Notes under the pieces: generated by a model
What the model was told of the DNA's origin: nothing
Seen by the model: the letters and a program-made list of their open reading frames with translations, nothing else
Database searches by the model: none
In this document: positions 1 to 10,038 of the stretch, piece after piece
Layout: each line of letters starts with the position of its first letter
Position numbering within the stretch: position 1 is the first letter of the stretch
Translations under genes and position numbers: made by a program
Source of the DNA: Ditibartonella apihabitans
Lineage (GTDB): Bacteria > Pseudomonadota > Alphaproteobacteria > Rhizobiales > Rhizobiaceae
Assembly (NCBI RefSeq): GCF_002007485.1
Contig: NZ_CP015820.1
Location: forward strand, 806,001 to 870,000
DNA: 64,000 nucleotides
Direction of reading: 5' to 3'

Positions 1-498
1 AGCCGCGGACGTGCGGAAGAACTGGCATCGGGTATTGTCAAGGAAATTGACAAGGAACTCGACTATCTCGAAAGCAACTGGCCGCATGATCTACCTCAAG
101 GCGTCATCCATGCCGACCTCTTCAACGACAATGTTTTCTTTCTGAACGATCATATGTCCGGCATTATAGATTTCTATTTTGCATGTACAGATATGCTTGT
201 CTATGATCTTGTCATTGCCCTTAATGCTTGGTGCTTCGAACGCGATTATTCGTATAATGTCACAAAAAGCGAGGCGATGCTCAAAGCATATTGTGCTGTT
301 CGCCCGCTTCAGCAAAACGAGATTGACAATATACTTGTTCTCGCCCGTGGGGCAGCGATCAGATTTTTCCTCACCCGCCTTTATGACTGGTTCAACACAC
401 CGGCAAATAGTCTGGTTGTGAAAAAGGATCCACTCGAATATTGGCGGAAATTGAATTTTTTCAGAGATGTCATCAAACCGTCTGAAATCGGACTCTAA
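1..498 (+). CDS. thrB: Homoserine kinase ThrB, 3' part (truncated by window edge)
   Basis: The frame is open from base 1 and ends at a TAA at 496-498, giving the last 165 residues. They carry the aminoglycoside-phosphotransferase-like catalytic signature [11 protein letters not shown] (His-x-Asp with a downstream Asn) and the metal-binding IDFYFACTD segment typical of the ThrB found in alphaproteobacteria, which belongs to the APH fold and not the GHMP family. The enzyme phosphorylates homoserine before threonine synthase; thrC lies about 7 kb downstream on the other strand. rnhA follows after 15 bases and is probably cotranscribed. The N-terminus is outside the window. Confidence 0.92.
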   Translation, partial: SRGRAEELASGIVKEIDKELDYLESNWPHDLPQGVIHADLFNDNVFFLNDHMSGIIDFYFACTDMLVYDLVIALNAWCFERDYSYNVTKSEAMLKAYCAVRPLQQNEIDNILVLARGAAIRFFLTRLYDWFNTPANSLVVKKDPLEYWRKLNFFRDVIKPSEIGL

Positions 499-513
499 AT
501 CGCGGATCTTTCT

Positions 514-948
514 TTGAAACAGGTTGAAATATTCACTGATGGTGCTTGTTCCGGTAATCCGGGCCCCGGCGGTTGGGGAGCGCTCTTGCGTTGGAACGGG
601 GTCACAAAAGAACTTTACGGCGGCGAAGCCGATACCACGAATAATCGTATGGAATTGACGGCTGCAATAAAGGCACTCTATGCATTGAAAGAGTCCTGTA
701 AAGTCGACCTTTATACCGATTCTGTCTATGTGCGGAATGGCATTTCAAGCTGGATAGATAGCTGGAAGGCGAATAATTGGAAAACATCTGCAAAAAAACC
801 GGTCAAAAATGCCGAGCTTTGGCAGCAATTGGATGAGGCGCGTTCGCGTCATAAAGTAAGCTGGCATTGGGTCAAAGGCCATGCAGGCCACCCCGAAAAC
901 GAACGTTGTGACGAACTTGCTCGTAAGGGTGTTGATGAAAATCGCTAG
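514..948 (+). CDS. rnhA: Ribonuclease HI
   Basis: A 144-residue protein of normal length for RNase HI, which cuts the RNA strand of RNA-DNA hybrids in the cytoplasm. The catalytic carboxylates are visible: the first Asp in [16 protein letters not shown], Glu in [10 protein letters not shown], Asp in YTDSVYV and the C-terminal Asp in NERCDELAR. It starts at a TTG codon 15 bases after thrB; no ATG fits, because the conserved beta strand QVEIFTDG begins immediately. The thrB-rnhA order is common in this order of bacteria. It ends 7 bases before the convergent gene. Confidence 0.95.
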   Translation: MKQVEIFTDGACSGNPGPGGWGALLRWNGVTKELYGGEADTTNNRMELTAAIKALYALKESCKVDLYTDSVYVRNGISSWIDSWKANNWKTSAKKPVKNAELWQQLDEARSRHKVSWHWVKGHAGHPENERCDELARKGVDENR

Positions 949-955
949 ATACTGT

Positions 956-1765
956 TCAATTTTTTCTCTCAACAACCAATGTACCGGTAAAGGCTATAGG
1001 TTCTGCATCAACGATATAGGTGATAGGCATTGGGGCATTGCTATTTCTTGAAATAATACGCGCTGAAAATACCATTTCATGAGCACTTTTTTTAACAATT
1101 TCGGCAGGTCCGATTTCTTCCCTGTTTCCATCAAGAAAAATTGCTTTTATCGTCTCGTCATCTAAATGTTTCAAAGTTATGGTCATAGACTGTCCGTCTT
1201 CACGCGCATAAATTTCCAGATTTCGAGGCTTGCTTTTCGGTAATTTATCTGTCGCCCAAGCGAGAAGTGACGCTGGAAGCGGCGTTTTGTCACTTGCATC
1301 TGAAAAGTCGAATGGAATATTGACCGGAATACAAATTTCTTTGCATAAGCCCAGCGTGAACTGTCCTTTGAATGCTGCATTCTTCGTGTCTTTTTCAACA
1401 TAAAATGGGAGCATTACCTCGCCTTTATAACCGATAGACCAATCATTACCGTCTATAAAGAGCTGAGGAACAGGAAATAAAATCTGGTGATTGAGCGATG
1501 GTTGAAAGTCGAATTCTGGCGCCATGCCTGAACTCCCCGGATTTTGCCAATATGTTTTCCAACCCGGTTTAAGATCGACTTCTATTATTCCTTCAAAATG
1601 CTTGCCTTCTTTACCGTTGTTCAGCGCAACACGCACCCGCCCGCCTTCAATTTCATGCCAGGGAGTGGCTAACAATTGAACAGGTGAATTTGTTTGTGCA
1701 AATGTCGGTAAAGATACAAACGAGGTGAAGACGAAAAAGCAAACCAGCTTTAAAAAAAAACGCAA
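956..1765 (-). CDS. Exported protein with DsbD N-terminal-like domain (ScsB/COG4233 type)
   Basis: The mature part matches the periplasmic thiol-disulfide domain of DsbD/ScsB-like proteins: PGWKTYWQNPGSSGMAPEFD near the start and LGLCKEICIP with a Cys-x3-Cys pair. A membrane-embedded DsbD core is absent, so this is a stand-alone periplasmic protein, probably handling copper or disulfides (inference). The frame is open upstream to a TTG at 1843, but the TTG at 1765 is preferred: it is preceded by GGACGGAG and begins directly with a hydrophobic signal peptide (RFFLKLVCFFVFTSF...TFAQ). A run of nine A on the + strand lies inside that signal sequence, so the start is not secure. Confidence 0.7.
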   Translation of the reverse strand: MRFFLKLVCFFVFTSFVSLPTFAQTNSPVQLLATPWHEIEGGRVRVALNNGKEGKHFEGIIEVDLKPGWKTYWQNPGSSGMAPEFDFQPSLNHQILFPVPQLFIDGNDWSIGYKGEVMLPFYVEKDTKNAAFKGQFTLGLCKEICIPVNIPFDFSDASDKTPLPASLLAWATDKLPKSKPRNLEIYAREDGQSMTITLKHLDDETIKAIFLDGNREEIGPAEIVKKSAHEMVFSARIISRNSNAPMPITYIVDAEPIAFTGTLVVERKN

Positions 1766-1863
1766 TTCTCCGTCCTCGTCATCAACTAACAATTTATACA
1801 AGAGTTTTGTCAAAAACTTCACTTTTTTCTTGCAACTCGTCAATGTACGATTACTTTTAAATT

Positions 1864-2466
1864 ATGGATAAAATTAGCACAATGAAAAAACGCGACGGCT
1901 TTTTAAATGGCCATCTGCTTATTGCAATGCCGGGTATGGGAGATGAACGTTTTGCCCATGCGGTTATCTATATTTGTGCGCACTCTGACGAGGGCGCTAT
2001 GGGGATTATGTTAAATCGGCGTAAGGACGTAAAATTTCCTGATCTTCTTTTACAACTTGGCATTATTAATGCTGCTCAGGCTATCCATCTGCCGGAACCG
2101 ATAAAACTATTTCCGGTGAGAAATGGCGGACCTGTCGATCGTCAACGTGGGTTTGTCCTTCATACAGATGATTATGCATGCCGGACAACTATTCCTGTGA
2201 CCCGTGATATCTGTCTGACATCGACAACGGATGTTTTGAAGGCAATGAGTTTGGGCAAAGGGCCGGAACGCGCAATTATTGCACTCGGATATGCCGGCTG
2301 GGCAGGTGGTCAACTCGAAGCGGAAATTGCTGCCAATGGCTGGCTGACAAGCCCGGTCGATGCCGATTTCCTGTTTGCTCAGGATTTCGATCATCAATAT
2401 GAAAAAAGCCTGAAGAAGATGGGTATTGACCCGACATTTCTCGTCGGACAGGCAGGACATGCTTGA
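1864..2466 (+). CDS. YqgE/AlgH family protein (UPF0301)
   Basis: 200 residues, the usual size for YqgE/AlgH. The family signature is clear: an N-terminal [20 protein letters not shown], then GAMGIMLNR, a middle [14 protein letters not shown] and a C-terminal [16 protein letters not shown] segment. Function is unresolved; the name AlgH comes from a link to alginate regulation in Pseudomonas and should not be read as a role here. It is transcribed divergently from the DsbD-like gene, from a gap of roughly 100 bases. An in-frame ATG at 1882 is an alternative start. Confidence 0.88.
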   Translation: MDKISTMKKRDGFLNGHLLIAMPGMGDERFAHAVIYICAHSDEGAMGIMLNRRKDVKFPDLLLQLGIINAAQAIHLPEPIKLFPVRNGGPVDRQRGFVLHTDDYACRTTIPVTRDICLTSTTDVLKAMSLGKGPERAIIALGYAGWAGGQLEAEIAANGWLTSPVDADFLFAQDFDHQYEKSLKKMGIDPTFLVGQAGHA

Positions 2467-2717
2467 AAAAAGACGGGTCGCTGACGCGAAAATCTTTTTA
2501 TTGCGAAGAAGCCCGTTTTAGCGAGTTTTTAAAAAAAATTGAAAAACACTTTATTTTTAAGGAAATCGGAGAGGCACTCCATAGGATTTGATTTTTTTGT
2601 GCCGATTATACTCTCCCGATAACCTCACTCTATCCTGATAAGCTGACCGGCTTTTTATCCTTTTGCTGTGGCAGACCGGCCAGATGATGGTGAACATGTA
2701 TTTCAATAATTCAAGCT

Positions 2718-5600
2718 TTAAATTCCGGCTTTCGGATGTTTCGTGACCAGCGTGATAAGCTCTTCAACGCCCACAGGTTCGGTAAATACATTGCTTTGAA
2801 CAAATTCGCAGCCTTCTTCACGCAACATAACGGCTTCGTTTTCCTTTTCGACCCCCTCGGCGATCACTTTCAGCTCGAGATCATGGGCCATTGTAATGAT
2901 GGATTTCAACACCAGACGTTTCTTCGAACTATCGACTTCAAGAAGTGAACGATCGAGTTTTATCATATCGAAGGGGTAACGTAAGAGAAAAGCGAGAGAA
3001 GAATAACCGGTACCGAAATTGTCGAGTGCAAGTCCGATGCCGAGAGCCTTGATCTTTTCAAGAAGATTGGATGATTGCTCCGGATTTTCTATCAGAATGG
3101 ATTCCGACATTTCCATCATCAAGCGTCCCTTGTTGACAGGATTGCGCATCAAAATTGCTTTCAATTCATTGATCAATTCCTGATGAACCATCTCTGCGCT
3201 CGGTATATTGACTGAAATAAAGAAGGATTGTTTCGGAAAACGGTCCTGAATATGAGCGAGATCTTCAACAACAGTTGACATAGCAAATTTCGCAAGCGGC
3301 ATGACGACTTGCTCACTTTCTGCCGTGTGAATGAAATCGACAGCCGACAAGTTGCCATGGCGGGGGTGGTGCCATTCCATCAACGCTTCAAAACCGACAA
3401 TTTGTCCGTCGTTGAGGTCAAGAACCGGATGGTAAAGCACTTTGATTTCGTTGCGTTGAAGCGCATAACGAATATCATTGCTCATGCTGTTACGCTCAAG
3501 CCCCAAAGTGCGGAAATTGGGACGGAAGGGTTCTATTTTATTGCCACCGGCTTTTTTGGCGTGAATCATCGCGAGTTCTGCATCACTCAACATGTCTTCG
3601 GCATTCGAATTGCCTTCGGTCCATGTGATGAGGCCGATAGATGCGGATAATTTGACTTCGCGTTCCGAAAAAATAATGGGAGCAGCAACTGTTCTTTGCA
3701 ATTGGTCGGCGAATGCTGCAATTTTGGCAGGATCGGTCTGGCTTGTCAGTACGATTGCAAAACGATCTGTCGAGAGGCGCGAAAGGGTATCTTCGGGTGT
3801 AATCAGGCGCCCGAGACGGCGCGCAATTGTCAGCAGGAATGTGTCACCGACCGACATGCCGAACTGATAATTTATATTACGAAAACCGTCAAAATCGATA
3901 ACGAATACTGTCGGTCTGATCGGCCGACCTGCAACAGCGAGATTGACAAAAGTTTGCAGGTGATCAAGGAAAAGCTGCTGATTGGGCAAACCTGTCAAAT
4001 TATCATGGACAGAGTCTTGCAATAATCTTTCTTCCGCTTTCTTGTGATCGGTAACATTGACAAGTGTTCCCACCACCCGCACAATTTCTCCGTCAGAACC
4101 GATGACTGGTCTGGCTCTTAATGCAAACCAATAATAGTGTCCGTCGCCGGAACGCAAACGCAATGTTTGGTCAATCCGGCCTTTGCGGGTATCGAGAATC
4201 ATATCGAGTATCGCACGAAAGCGATCCCGATCGTCGCTGTGCAAAGCTTCAACCCAGTTGCGGATTGTTCCATTCAATTCACCCGCAGTGGAACCGAGAT
4301 AAATCGAAAGATCGGGATTGATGACCACACGGTCACGTCGCACATCCCAGTCCCAGACAATGTCACCTGCTCCCATAACCGCAAGAGCCTGCCTTTCAAG
4401 ATCGGAAAATATGCCTTGATGGAACGCGCCGCCAGAAAACGCATGTTGCATAACCGTAAAGGCAATAAGAAGAACGATGAGAACCAGTCCGCCGGCAAGT
4501 GCAGGTTGAACAATATCGTTATCAAGCTTGCCGGTTACACACACATAAGCTCCGCAAAGCCAAAAGATAATGAGAAGCCATGTCGGTATCAACATAATGG
4601 CACGGTCATAGCCGCGGATAGAAAGATAGCCAATGAGAACAATACCGAGTAGGGCGGTCAGTCCGAAGGAAAGTCGGGCAATACCGGCTGCTCTTGTCGG
4701 GTCATAGACCGCGAAAGCTCCGAGTGCGCATAAAGCGATTATCCAGGCCGCCGCACCATAGCTGAAATGGTAATGCCAGCGGTTTAAGTGGAGGTAGGTA
4801 AAGAGAAAGATAAAAAGAGATGCAGCCAGTGCCACTTCCGTTGCCGCTCGCCACATCGGTTCGGTTTGCGCCGAGATAACGAATAATTTGTTCAGAAAAT
4901 TGAAATCTATGCCGATATAGGCAAGCACTGCCCAGGCGACTGCTGCTGTTGCCGGAAAAAGGCCGGTTCCCCGCACCACAAAAAGAACACTCAAGAGGAG
5001 GGCGAGAAGTCCGGAGATGCCAAGCAATATACCATGGTAGAGCGTATAAGAGTTAATTGTATCCTTATACGCTTCCGGTTCCCACAAATAGACCTGTGGC
5101 AGTTTTGATGAACCGAGTTCGGCAACAAGTGTGACAACTGCCCCCGGATTGATGGTAATTCTAAAAACATCCGAATCAGGACTGGATTGCCTATCAAGAG
5201 CAAAACCTTCAGACGGGGTGATGGATTGTATGCGCACCGAACCAAGATCGGGCCATAACAGGCCGGATCCTGCCATCCGGTAATGCGGTGTAACAATGAG
5301 GCGGTCAATCTGGTCATCGGTTGGGTTGGCTATGGCAAAAACCGCCCAGTCACTTTCTGCGTGGTCGCCATTACCCTGCATTTCGATACGCCGAACAATA
5401 CCATCCGGTCCGGCCGCCGTTGATGTTTGAAAAGTGTTTCCCTTGATGTGGTGGATTTCGACAGCGCGGGATAAATCAAGTGCCGTATCTTGCGAAGATA
5501 TTTTGACGGGCTCAACAGACAATGCCGACTGGCACAACAGGGCGATCATCCCCAGTGTCCAGAATATAAAAATAGATACGGTCTTGCCTATAATCTTCAC
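2718..5600 (-). CDS. Membrane sensor with 7TM, PAS, degenerate GGDEF and EAL domains
   Basis: 960 residues: signal peptide (about 1-29), periplasmic 7TMR-DISM-extracellular-like sensory domain (about 40-170), seven or eight membrane helices (about 185-385), PAS (about 405-520), GGDEF (about 525-690) and EAL (about 700-945). The GGDEF active-site loop reads STDRF (610-614), so cyclase activity is very unlikely. EAL keeps the Glu of FEAL, the Asn of SVNIP, the Glu of MEMSES, the Lys of IKLDRS and the Glu of IAEGVE, but the metal-binding Asp pair is Asp-Asn (860-861). It is therefore a c-di-GMP phosphodiesterase of uncertain activity or a c-di-GMP receptor at the inner membrane. It stands alone between yqgE and the acetyltransferase. 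Confidence 0.9.
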   Translation of the reverse strand: MKIIGKTVSIFIFWTLGMIALLCQSALSVEPVKISSQDTALDLSRAVEIHHIKGNTFQTSTAAGPDGIVRRIEMQGNGDHAESDWAVFAIANPTDDQIDRLIVTPHYRMAGSGLLWPDLGSVRIQSITPSEGFALDRQSSPDSDVFRITINPGAVVTLVAELGSSKLPQVYLWEPEAYKDTINSYTLYHGILLGISGLLALLLSVLFVVRGTGLFPATAAVAWAVLAYIGIDFNFLNKLFVISAQTEPMWRAATEVALAASLFIFLFTYLHLNRWHYHFSYGAAAWIIALCALGAFAVYDPTRAAGIARLSFGLTALLGIVLIGYLSIRGYDRAIMLIPTWLLIIFWLCGAYVCVTGKLDNDIVQPALAGGLVLIVLLIAFTVMQHAFSGGAFHQGIFSDLERQALAVMGAGDIVWDWDVRRDRVVINPDLSIYLGSTAGELNGTIRNWVEALHSDDRDRFRAILDMILDTRKGRIDQTLRLRSGDGHYYWFALRARPVIGSDGEIVRVVGTLVNVTDHKKAEERLLQDSVHDNLTGLPNQQLFLDHLQTFVNLAVAGRPIRPTVFVIDFDGFRNINYQFGMSVGDTFLLTIARRLGRLITPEDTLSRLSTDRFAIVLTSQTDPAKIAAFADQLQRTVAAPIIFSEREVKLSASIGLITWTEGNSNAEDMLSDAELAMIHAKKAGGNKIEPFRPNFRTLGLERNSMSNDIRYALQRNEIKVLYHPVLDLNDGQIVGFEALMEWHHPRHGNLSAVDFIHTAESEQVVMPLAKFAMSTVVEDLAHIQDRFPKQSFFISVNIPSAEMVHQELINELKAILMRNPVNKGRLMMEMSESILIENPEQSSNLLEKIKALGIGLALDNFGTGYSSLAFLLRYPFDMIKLDRSLLEVDSSKKRLVLKSIITMAHDLELKVIAEGVEKENEAVMLREEGCEFVQSNVFTEPVGVEELITLVTKHPKAGI

Positions 5601-5612
5601 AACGCCTCACTT

Positions 5613-6227
5613 TCAAATTGACTTTATTGGTCTTTCGGTTTCCAGCAAAGAATAGAGGTAATGATCCTGCCATTCACCGTGAATTTTAACATAAGCCCGC
5701 ATCAGCCCCTCTCTGACGAAACCACATTTCTCCAATAAAGCAATGGAACGTATATTTGTCGGAACAGAGGCAGCTTGCAGACGATGTAATTTGAGCTGTT
5801 GAAAAGAAAAATCAATCATCAGTTCCAAACTTTCATGCATAAAACCGTGGCCCGAATATTTCTCTCCGCACCAGTAACCGATCTCGCCTGATTGTACGAC
5901 CCCACGTCGAATGTTTCCGAGGCTTATTCCGCCGATAAGATGGTTTGTTTCGTTTAAAAACACGAAAAATACAAAAAATTGGCCATTTTTGCGACCTTCA
6001 ATATAACGGTCAAGATGCGATTTATAACGGATAAGCGTATGGGCATCAGCCGGCCAAAGTGGTTCCCACGGTTCCAGAAACGCACGGCTTTCGGTTCTCA
6101 AAGTTGCCCATTCCTGATAATCATCGAGCATAGGAAAACGCAGATAGATATGTTCCGCCTTCAAATTCGGAAGGTGGATTTTTTCCTGTTGTCTATGCGG
6201 CTGTCGCCGGAAGGGCATTTTGAACAT
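5613..6227 (-). CDS. GNAT family acetyltransferase, RimJ-like
   Basis: About 204 residues, with the RimJ/RimL layout: LRFPMLDDYQEWATLR near the N-terminus, GGISLGNIRRG, GEIGYWCGEKYSGHG (acetyl-CoA-binding region) and NIRSIALLEKCGFVREG. RimJ acetylates the N-terminus of ribosomal protein S5, but substrates of paralogues vary, so only the family is claimed. The frame is open to 6302, overlapping the preceding protease gene. The ATG at 6227 is chosen because GAAAGG precedes it at normal spacing. It is cotranscribed with the M16 protease upstream (6250-7536), 22 bases away. Confidence 0.85.
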   Translation of the reverse strand: MFKMPFRRQPHRQQEKIHLPNLKAEHIYLRFPMLDDYQEWATLRTESRAFLEPWEPLWPADAHTLIRYKSHLDRYIEGRKNGQFFVFFVFLNETNHLIGGISLGNIRRGVVQSGEIGYWCGEKYSGHGFMHESLELMIDFSFQQLKLHRLQAASVPTNIRSIALLEKCGFVREGLMRAYVKIHGEWQDHYLYSLLETERPIKSI

Positions 6228-6249
6228 GCCATTGCCTTTCTGGCCGAAC

Positions 6250-7536
6250 TTAATAAGGACGCCGTCCGGCTCCCGAGGATAGAGCCGCGACAAGATCACC
6301 ATAACTCATAATTGGCCCGATTGCCCCCACTGCTGCCAATGTCGGTTTTGAATCAATAAATAAGCGTTCAGCCAAATCGGTCAATCTGTCAACAGTCAAA
6401 AGTGACAGACGCTCCAATGTCTCGGATGCCGGAATAGGACGACCATAAAGCAACATTTGCCTTGCAATCGTTTCGGCCCGGCTTGACGGACTTTCTTGCG
6501 ACATAATGAGACCGGCACGATATTGTTCTCGTGCACGATCAAGTTCTTTCTGGTCTATCTTTTCGCTGACCTTATAAAGCTGGTCCAGAATAACGGGGAT
6601 AAGGTCGCTAAGGCCGTCTTCACTTGAAGCGGCATGAACGCCGAATAGGCCTATATCCGAAAATCCCCAATGAAAAGCGTAAATTGAATAACAAAGCCCA
6701 CGTTTTTCACGCACTTCCTGAAATAAACGTGAAGACATCCCGCCACCAAGAATGATGGATAGAATTTGGGAAGCGTAATAATCACGAATATGATAGGCAC
6801 GCCCTTCAAATCCCAAAAGCACCTGCGCATCTTTGAGATTGCGATATTCACGGAAATCACCGCCAACATAATTGGCAAGATCGGCAAGGGGAGCCGGTGA
6901 ATGGGCACGATAACTGCCAAGCCGTTTTTCAACTTCTTTTACAAATGCCTGATGGTCAACGGCGCCTGTTGCCACAAAAATCATTCTGTCGGCGCTATAA
7001 TGCTCGTTCATAAAATTCCGCAAATTATCGGAGGTCAATGCACGAACGGATTGGGCCGTGCCAAGAATAGGTCTGCCTATTGTTTGATGGCGGAATGCTG
7101 TTTCGGTAAAATGGTCGAACACAATATCTTCGGGCATGTCATTTGCAGCACCGATTTCTTGCAAAACAACCTGTTTTTCGCGTTCAAGCTCACCTTCGTC
7201 GAATTTCGGTGAAGTGATAATGTCGGCAAGAATATCAACAGCAAGGGGTACGTCATTTTTCAGTACACGTGCATAATATGCTGTGGTTTCAACGCTTGTT
7301 GCCGCATTGATTTCTCCGCCTACATCCTCGATCTCGGCAGCAATTTCATAGGCAGAGCGATTTGCAGTGCCTTTGAAGGCCATATGTTCGAGCATATGGG
7401 CAACGCCATGCTCGTCATATGTTTCGTTACGAGAGCCGGATTTTACCCAGATGCCGAGTGCAACACTCTCGATCTGGGGCATGGTATGCGTGACGATTGT
7501 CAAACCATTGCCAAGTCGGCTGATTTCTACACACAT
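6250..7536 (-). CDS. M16 family zinc protease (mitochondrial processing peptidase-like)
   Basis: 428 residues. The inverted zinc motif HxxEH is present in AHMLEHMAFKGT (about residues 46-57), with the downstream Glu in the ENVGGEINA-type segment, here IEDVGGEINAAT. A second, inactive-type half follows, including GGGMSSRLFQEVREKRGLCYS, the glycine-rich substrate loop. It matches the processing-peptidase beta-like proteases that Alphaproteobacteria encode next to thrC. It acts in the cytoplasm on peptides or presequence-like substrates; the natural substrate is unknown. thrC lies 80 bases upstream on the same strand and probably shares the transcript. Confidence 0.93.
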   Translation of the reverse strand: MCVEISRLGNGLTIVTHTMPQIESVALGIWVKSGSRNETYDEHGVAHMLEHMAFKGTANRSAYEIAAEIEDVGGEINAATSVETTAYYARVLKNDVPLAVDILADIITSPKFDEGELEREKQVVLQEIGAANDMPEDIVFDHFTETAFRHQTIGRPILGTAQSVRALTSDNLRNFMNEHYSADRMIFVATGAVDHQAFVKEVEKRLGSYRAHSPAPLADLANYVGGDFREYRNLKDAQVLLGFEGRAYHIRDYYASQILSIILGGGMSSRLFQEVREKRGLCYSIYAFHWGFSDIGLFGVHAASSEDGLSDLIPVILDQLYKVSEKIDQKELDRAREQYRAGLIMSQESPSSRAETIARQMLLYGRPIPASETLERLSLLTVDRLTDLAERLFIDSKPTLAAVGAIGPIMSYGDLVAALSSGAGRRPY

Positions 7537-7616
7537 ACGTGTGAAACTCCTTCATTCAAAACTTTAATAAAAAACCACATTATGCGTTGTCTGTCTTTTA
7601 GAAAAAATGAACAGGG

Positions 7617-9014
7617 TTAATGGCAGGCGCGTGACTTGCTGCCAATATAATCTTTCACTATTTTTTCATCATTCTTGAGTGTTTCATAGTGCTCGGGTCT
7701 TTCCATCAGTCCGTCGAGCCAATGAGGAAGTTTCGGCGTTATGCCGCACGATGCCTTCACCGCATCGGGAAATTTTGCCGGATGAGCGGTAGAAAGAACC
7801 ACCATAGGAATGGTTTCTTCCAAATGTTCACGCGCAACTTTGATAGCTATGGCTGTATGCGGGTCGGCAAGATAATGGCTTTCCTTATAAAGTTGGTCGA
7901 TCATATGGGCGGTTTCTGTTTCAGTAGAGCGACCAGCCGAAAAGAGGGTGCGTATTTTTTGAAGTACACTTTGATCAATCCTAAATTCGCCGGACTGTTT
8001 CAAACTTTCCATAGCATTGCGGATTGATACAGCATCGCGCCCGGAAGCTTCAAATAACAACCGTTCGAAATTGGAGGAAACCTGAATATCCATCGATGGA
8101 GAGGTGGTATGTTTTAACGAGTGAATTTTGTAGACACCTGTTGCAAGTGTACGCACCAGAATATCATTGTCGTTTGTTGCAATGACGAGATGGGCAATGG
8201 GAAGCCCCATACGGGAAGCAACAAAGGCTGCAAAAATATCGCCGAAATTACCGGTAGGAACAGTAAACGAAATCGCTCTGTCAGGAGCACCGAGTGAAAT
8301 TGCCGAAGTAAAGTAATAGACAATTTGCGCCATGATGCGCGCCCAATTGATCGAATTGACGCCGGAAAGAGCCGTTTTATCGCGGAAGGCATGGTCGTTG
8401 AACATTGCTTTTACCAATGCCTGACAATCATCGAAGTTCCCTTCAATAGCCAGTGCATGGACATTGGCATTTTTATTGGTTGTCATCTGGCGTTGTTGCA
8501 CCGGCGATACATGACCTTTCGGAAAAAGAATAAAAATATCGCAGCGCTCGCGTCCGGCAAAGGCTTCAATTGCAGCTCCGCCGGTATCACCCGATGTTGC
8601 ACCGATAATTGTTGCCCGCTTGTTCTGCCGGTTTAGTATATGATCCATCAATCGGCCAAGCAATTGCATTGCAACATCTTTGAATGCCAAGGTGCGGCCA
8701 TGAAAGAGTTCAAGTATGAATTCATTTGTATTGGTCTGGACAAGGGGACAAACTGCAGGATGACGGAATGTCTGATAGGCTTCGTCAACCATGGAATCGA
8801 AATCGTTGCGCTCGATATCTCCTTCTACAAATGGCCAAAGAAGGGTCTTGGCAATTGTTGCATAGGATTTCCCCCGCAAAGCTTTTAACGAAGACGGTGA
8901 AAAATGCGGATAAGTTTCAGGCAAATAAAGCCCGCCGTCACGCGCGAGACCGGTCATAACTGTATCGGAAAAGCCGAGTACCGGCGCATTGGCTCTCGTG
9001 CTGATATATTTCAT
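7617..9014 (-). CDS. thrC: Threonine synthase
   Basis: 465 residues, the usual length of the long-type bacterial ThrC. The PLP lysine is in LAFKDVAMQLLGR, followed by ATSGDTGGAAIEAFAG (phosphate-binding loop) and PTGNFGDIFAAF. The N-terminal YISTRANAP...LGFSDTVMTGLARDGGLYLP is typical of the family. It converts O-phosphohomoserine to threonine in the cytoplasm and completes the pathway begun by ThrB at the window start. The downstream genes (M16 protease, RimJ-like) are on the same strand; the thrC-M16 pairing is widely kept in this group. Confidence 0.97.
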   Translation of the reverse strand: MKYISTRANAPVLGFSDTVMTGLARDGGLYLPETYPHFSPSSLKALRGKSYATIAKTLLWPFVEGDIERNDFDSMVDEAYQTFRHPAVCPLVQTNTNEFILELFHGRTLAFKDVAMQLLGRLMDHILNRQNKRATIIGATSGDTGGAAIEAFAGRERCDIFILFPKGHVSPVQQRQMTTNKNANVHALAIEGNFDDCQALVKAMFNDHAFRDKTALSGVNSINWARIMAQIVYYFTSAISLGAPDRAISFTVPTGNFGDIFAAFVASRMGLPIAHLVIATNDNDILVRTLATGVYKIHSLKHTTSPSMDIQVSSNFERLLFEASGRDAVSIRNAMESLKQSGEFRIDQSVLQKIRTLFSAGRSTETETAHMIDQLYKESHYLADPHTAIAIKVAREHLEETIPMVVLSTAHPAKFPDAVKASCGITPKLPHWLDGLMERPEHYETLKNDEKIVKDYIGSKSRACH

Positions 9015-9203
9015 TCAAATACTCCTCGGCTTATCAACAAACGTAAATTGTTTGCTATCGCGCTATTTTACAACCTTTACGGGATTGAAAAGGTCCTCTA
9101 TTTTACCAGACTTGCCAAAATATATAAAAAGCGAGACAACAACAAATCACTCTTTTCAAACGCTGATATAGACCAGGTTTACTAGTTGAGGAAAGTCCAC
9201 TTC

Positions 9204-9749
9204 ATGGATAAAAATTCGATTTATCGTTTTTCATTCGGCTTTGGCCTTATGATTGCTGCTTCGTCACTTCTTTCGGGATGCTTTATCCATAAGAAAGTTG
9301 ACAATGTGCCGCCCGAGCCAAAAATTACCGAAGCACAATTGCGCGCCTATTGCCCCATCGTTCTCATGCGCGACAATACGGCGTTTTATGATGTTTATGA
9401 ACGTGGCGGGGAGGGGGACGCCAATAAAGTCATGTATCAGGCTGCTATAAGAGACGTGACCAGAACATGTAACACCACGGACACAACTTTATCTATGACA
9501 GTTGCAGCCTCGGGGCGGGTGGTGCCTGGCCCGATGTTTAAAAAAGGCACCGTGTCACTCCCGATCCGGGTCACAGTAATGCAAGGCGATTCTGTAATCT
9601 ATTCGAAATTGCGTAACTATCCTGTTGAAATCAGCAACGGGGTTGATGCGACACAATTCATCTTTTCGGATGATCAAATTTCATTTCCAAAACCGACAGC
9701 AAAAAATATCCGGATTTTTGTCGGATATGACAGAGATCAGAAAAAGTAG
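9204..9749 (+). CDS. Conserved lipoprotein of unknown function
   Basis: 181 residues. The N-terminus has a signal peptide ending in the lipobox LLSGC, with Cys26 as the lipidation site, so it is an envelope lipoprotein. The remainder (KITEAQLRAYCPIVLMRDNTAFYDVYERG...) is soluble and has two further cysteines. I recognise the general look of a lipoprotein conserved in Brucella and its relatives but no domain of known function. The ATG at 9204 is preferred over a TTG at 9186 because GAGGAAAG precedes it. A strong terminator follows at 9825-9860. Confidence 0.8.
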   Translation: MDKNSIYRFSFGFGLMIAASSLLSGCFIHKKVDNVPPEPKITEAQLRAYCPIVLMRDNTAFYDVYERGGEGDANKVMYQAAIRDVTRTCNTTDTTLSMTVAASGRVVPGPMFKKGTVSLPIRVTVMQGDSVIYSKLRNYPVEISNGVDATQFIFSDDQISFPKPTAKNIRIFVGYDRDQKK

Positions 9750-9824
9750 TTGCTTGCAAGAAATGCGGGGAATGTTCCAGAAAAAACGGTACTTCATTGC
9801 AACTTATAAACTGCCCGAAGTCAG

Positions 9825-9860
9825 AAAACACCGGAAGACTATAACGCTTCCGGTGTTTTT
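9825..9860 (+). terminator. Rho-independent terminator after the lipoprotein gene
   Basis: Arms AACACCGGAAG and CTTCCGGTGTT form a perfect hairpin with a loop of about nine bases, followed by a T run. It sits about 75 bases after the lipoprotein stop. The left arm is preceded by an A run, so it could also act on the opposite strand. Confidence 0.85.
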
Positions 9861-10038
9861 ATAAGGTTTTTCGCGTTTAAACTTTTTTGACCGGATTATC
9901 TTTTAAGCGGCGAAAGATTTCCTGATAGATGAAATGGCACTTTCAGAAATCGTCATATTGGCACGTTCAAAATGCTGATTTCGGATATTGTAAAAGAACC
10001 ATTCCGGCTTAGCCATTGTGGCCGTCAAAGGCGGTAGC

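Noticed and set aside
956-1843. Full DsbD transporter
   Set aside because: Only the N-terminal-domain-like part is present; the membrane core and C-terminal thioredoxin domain are absent.
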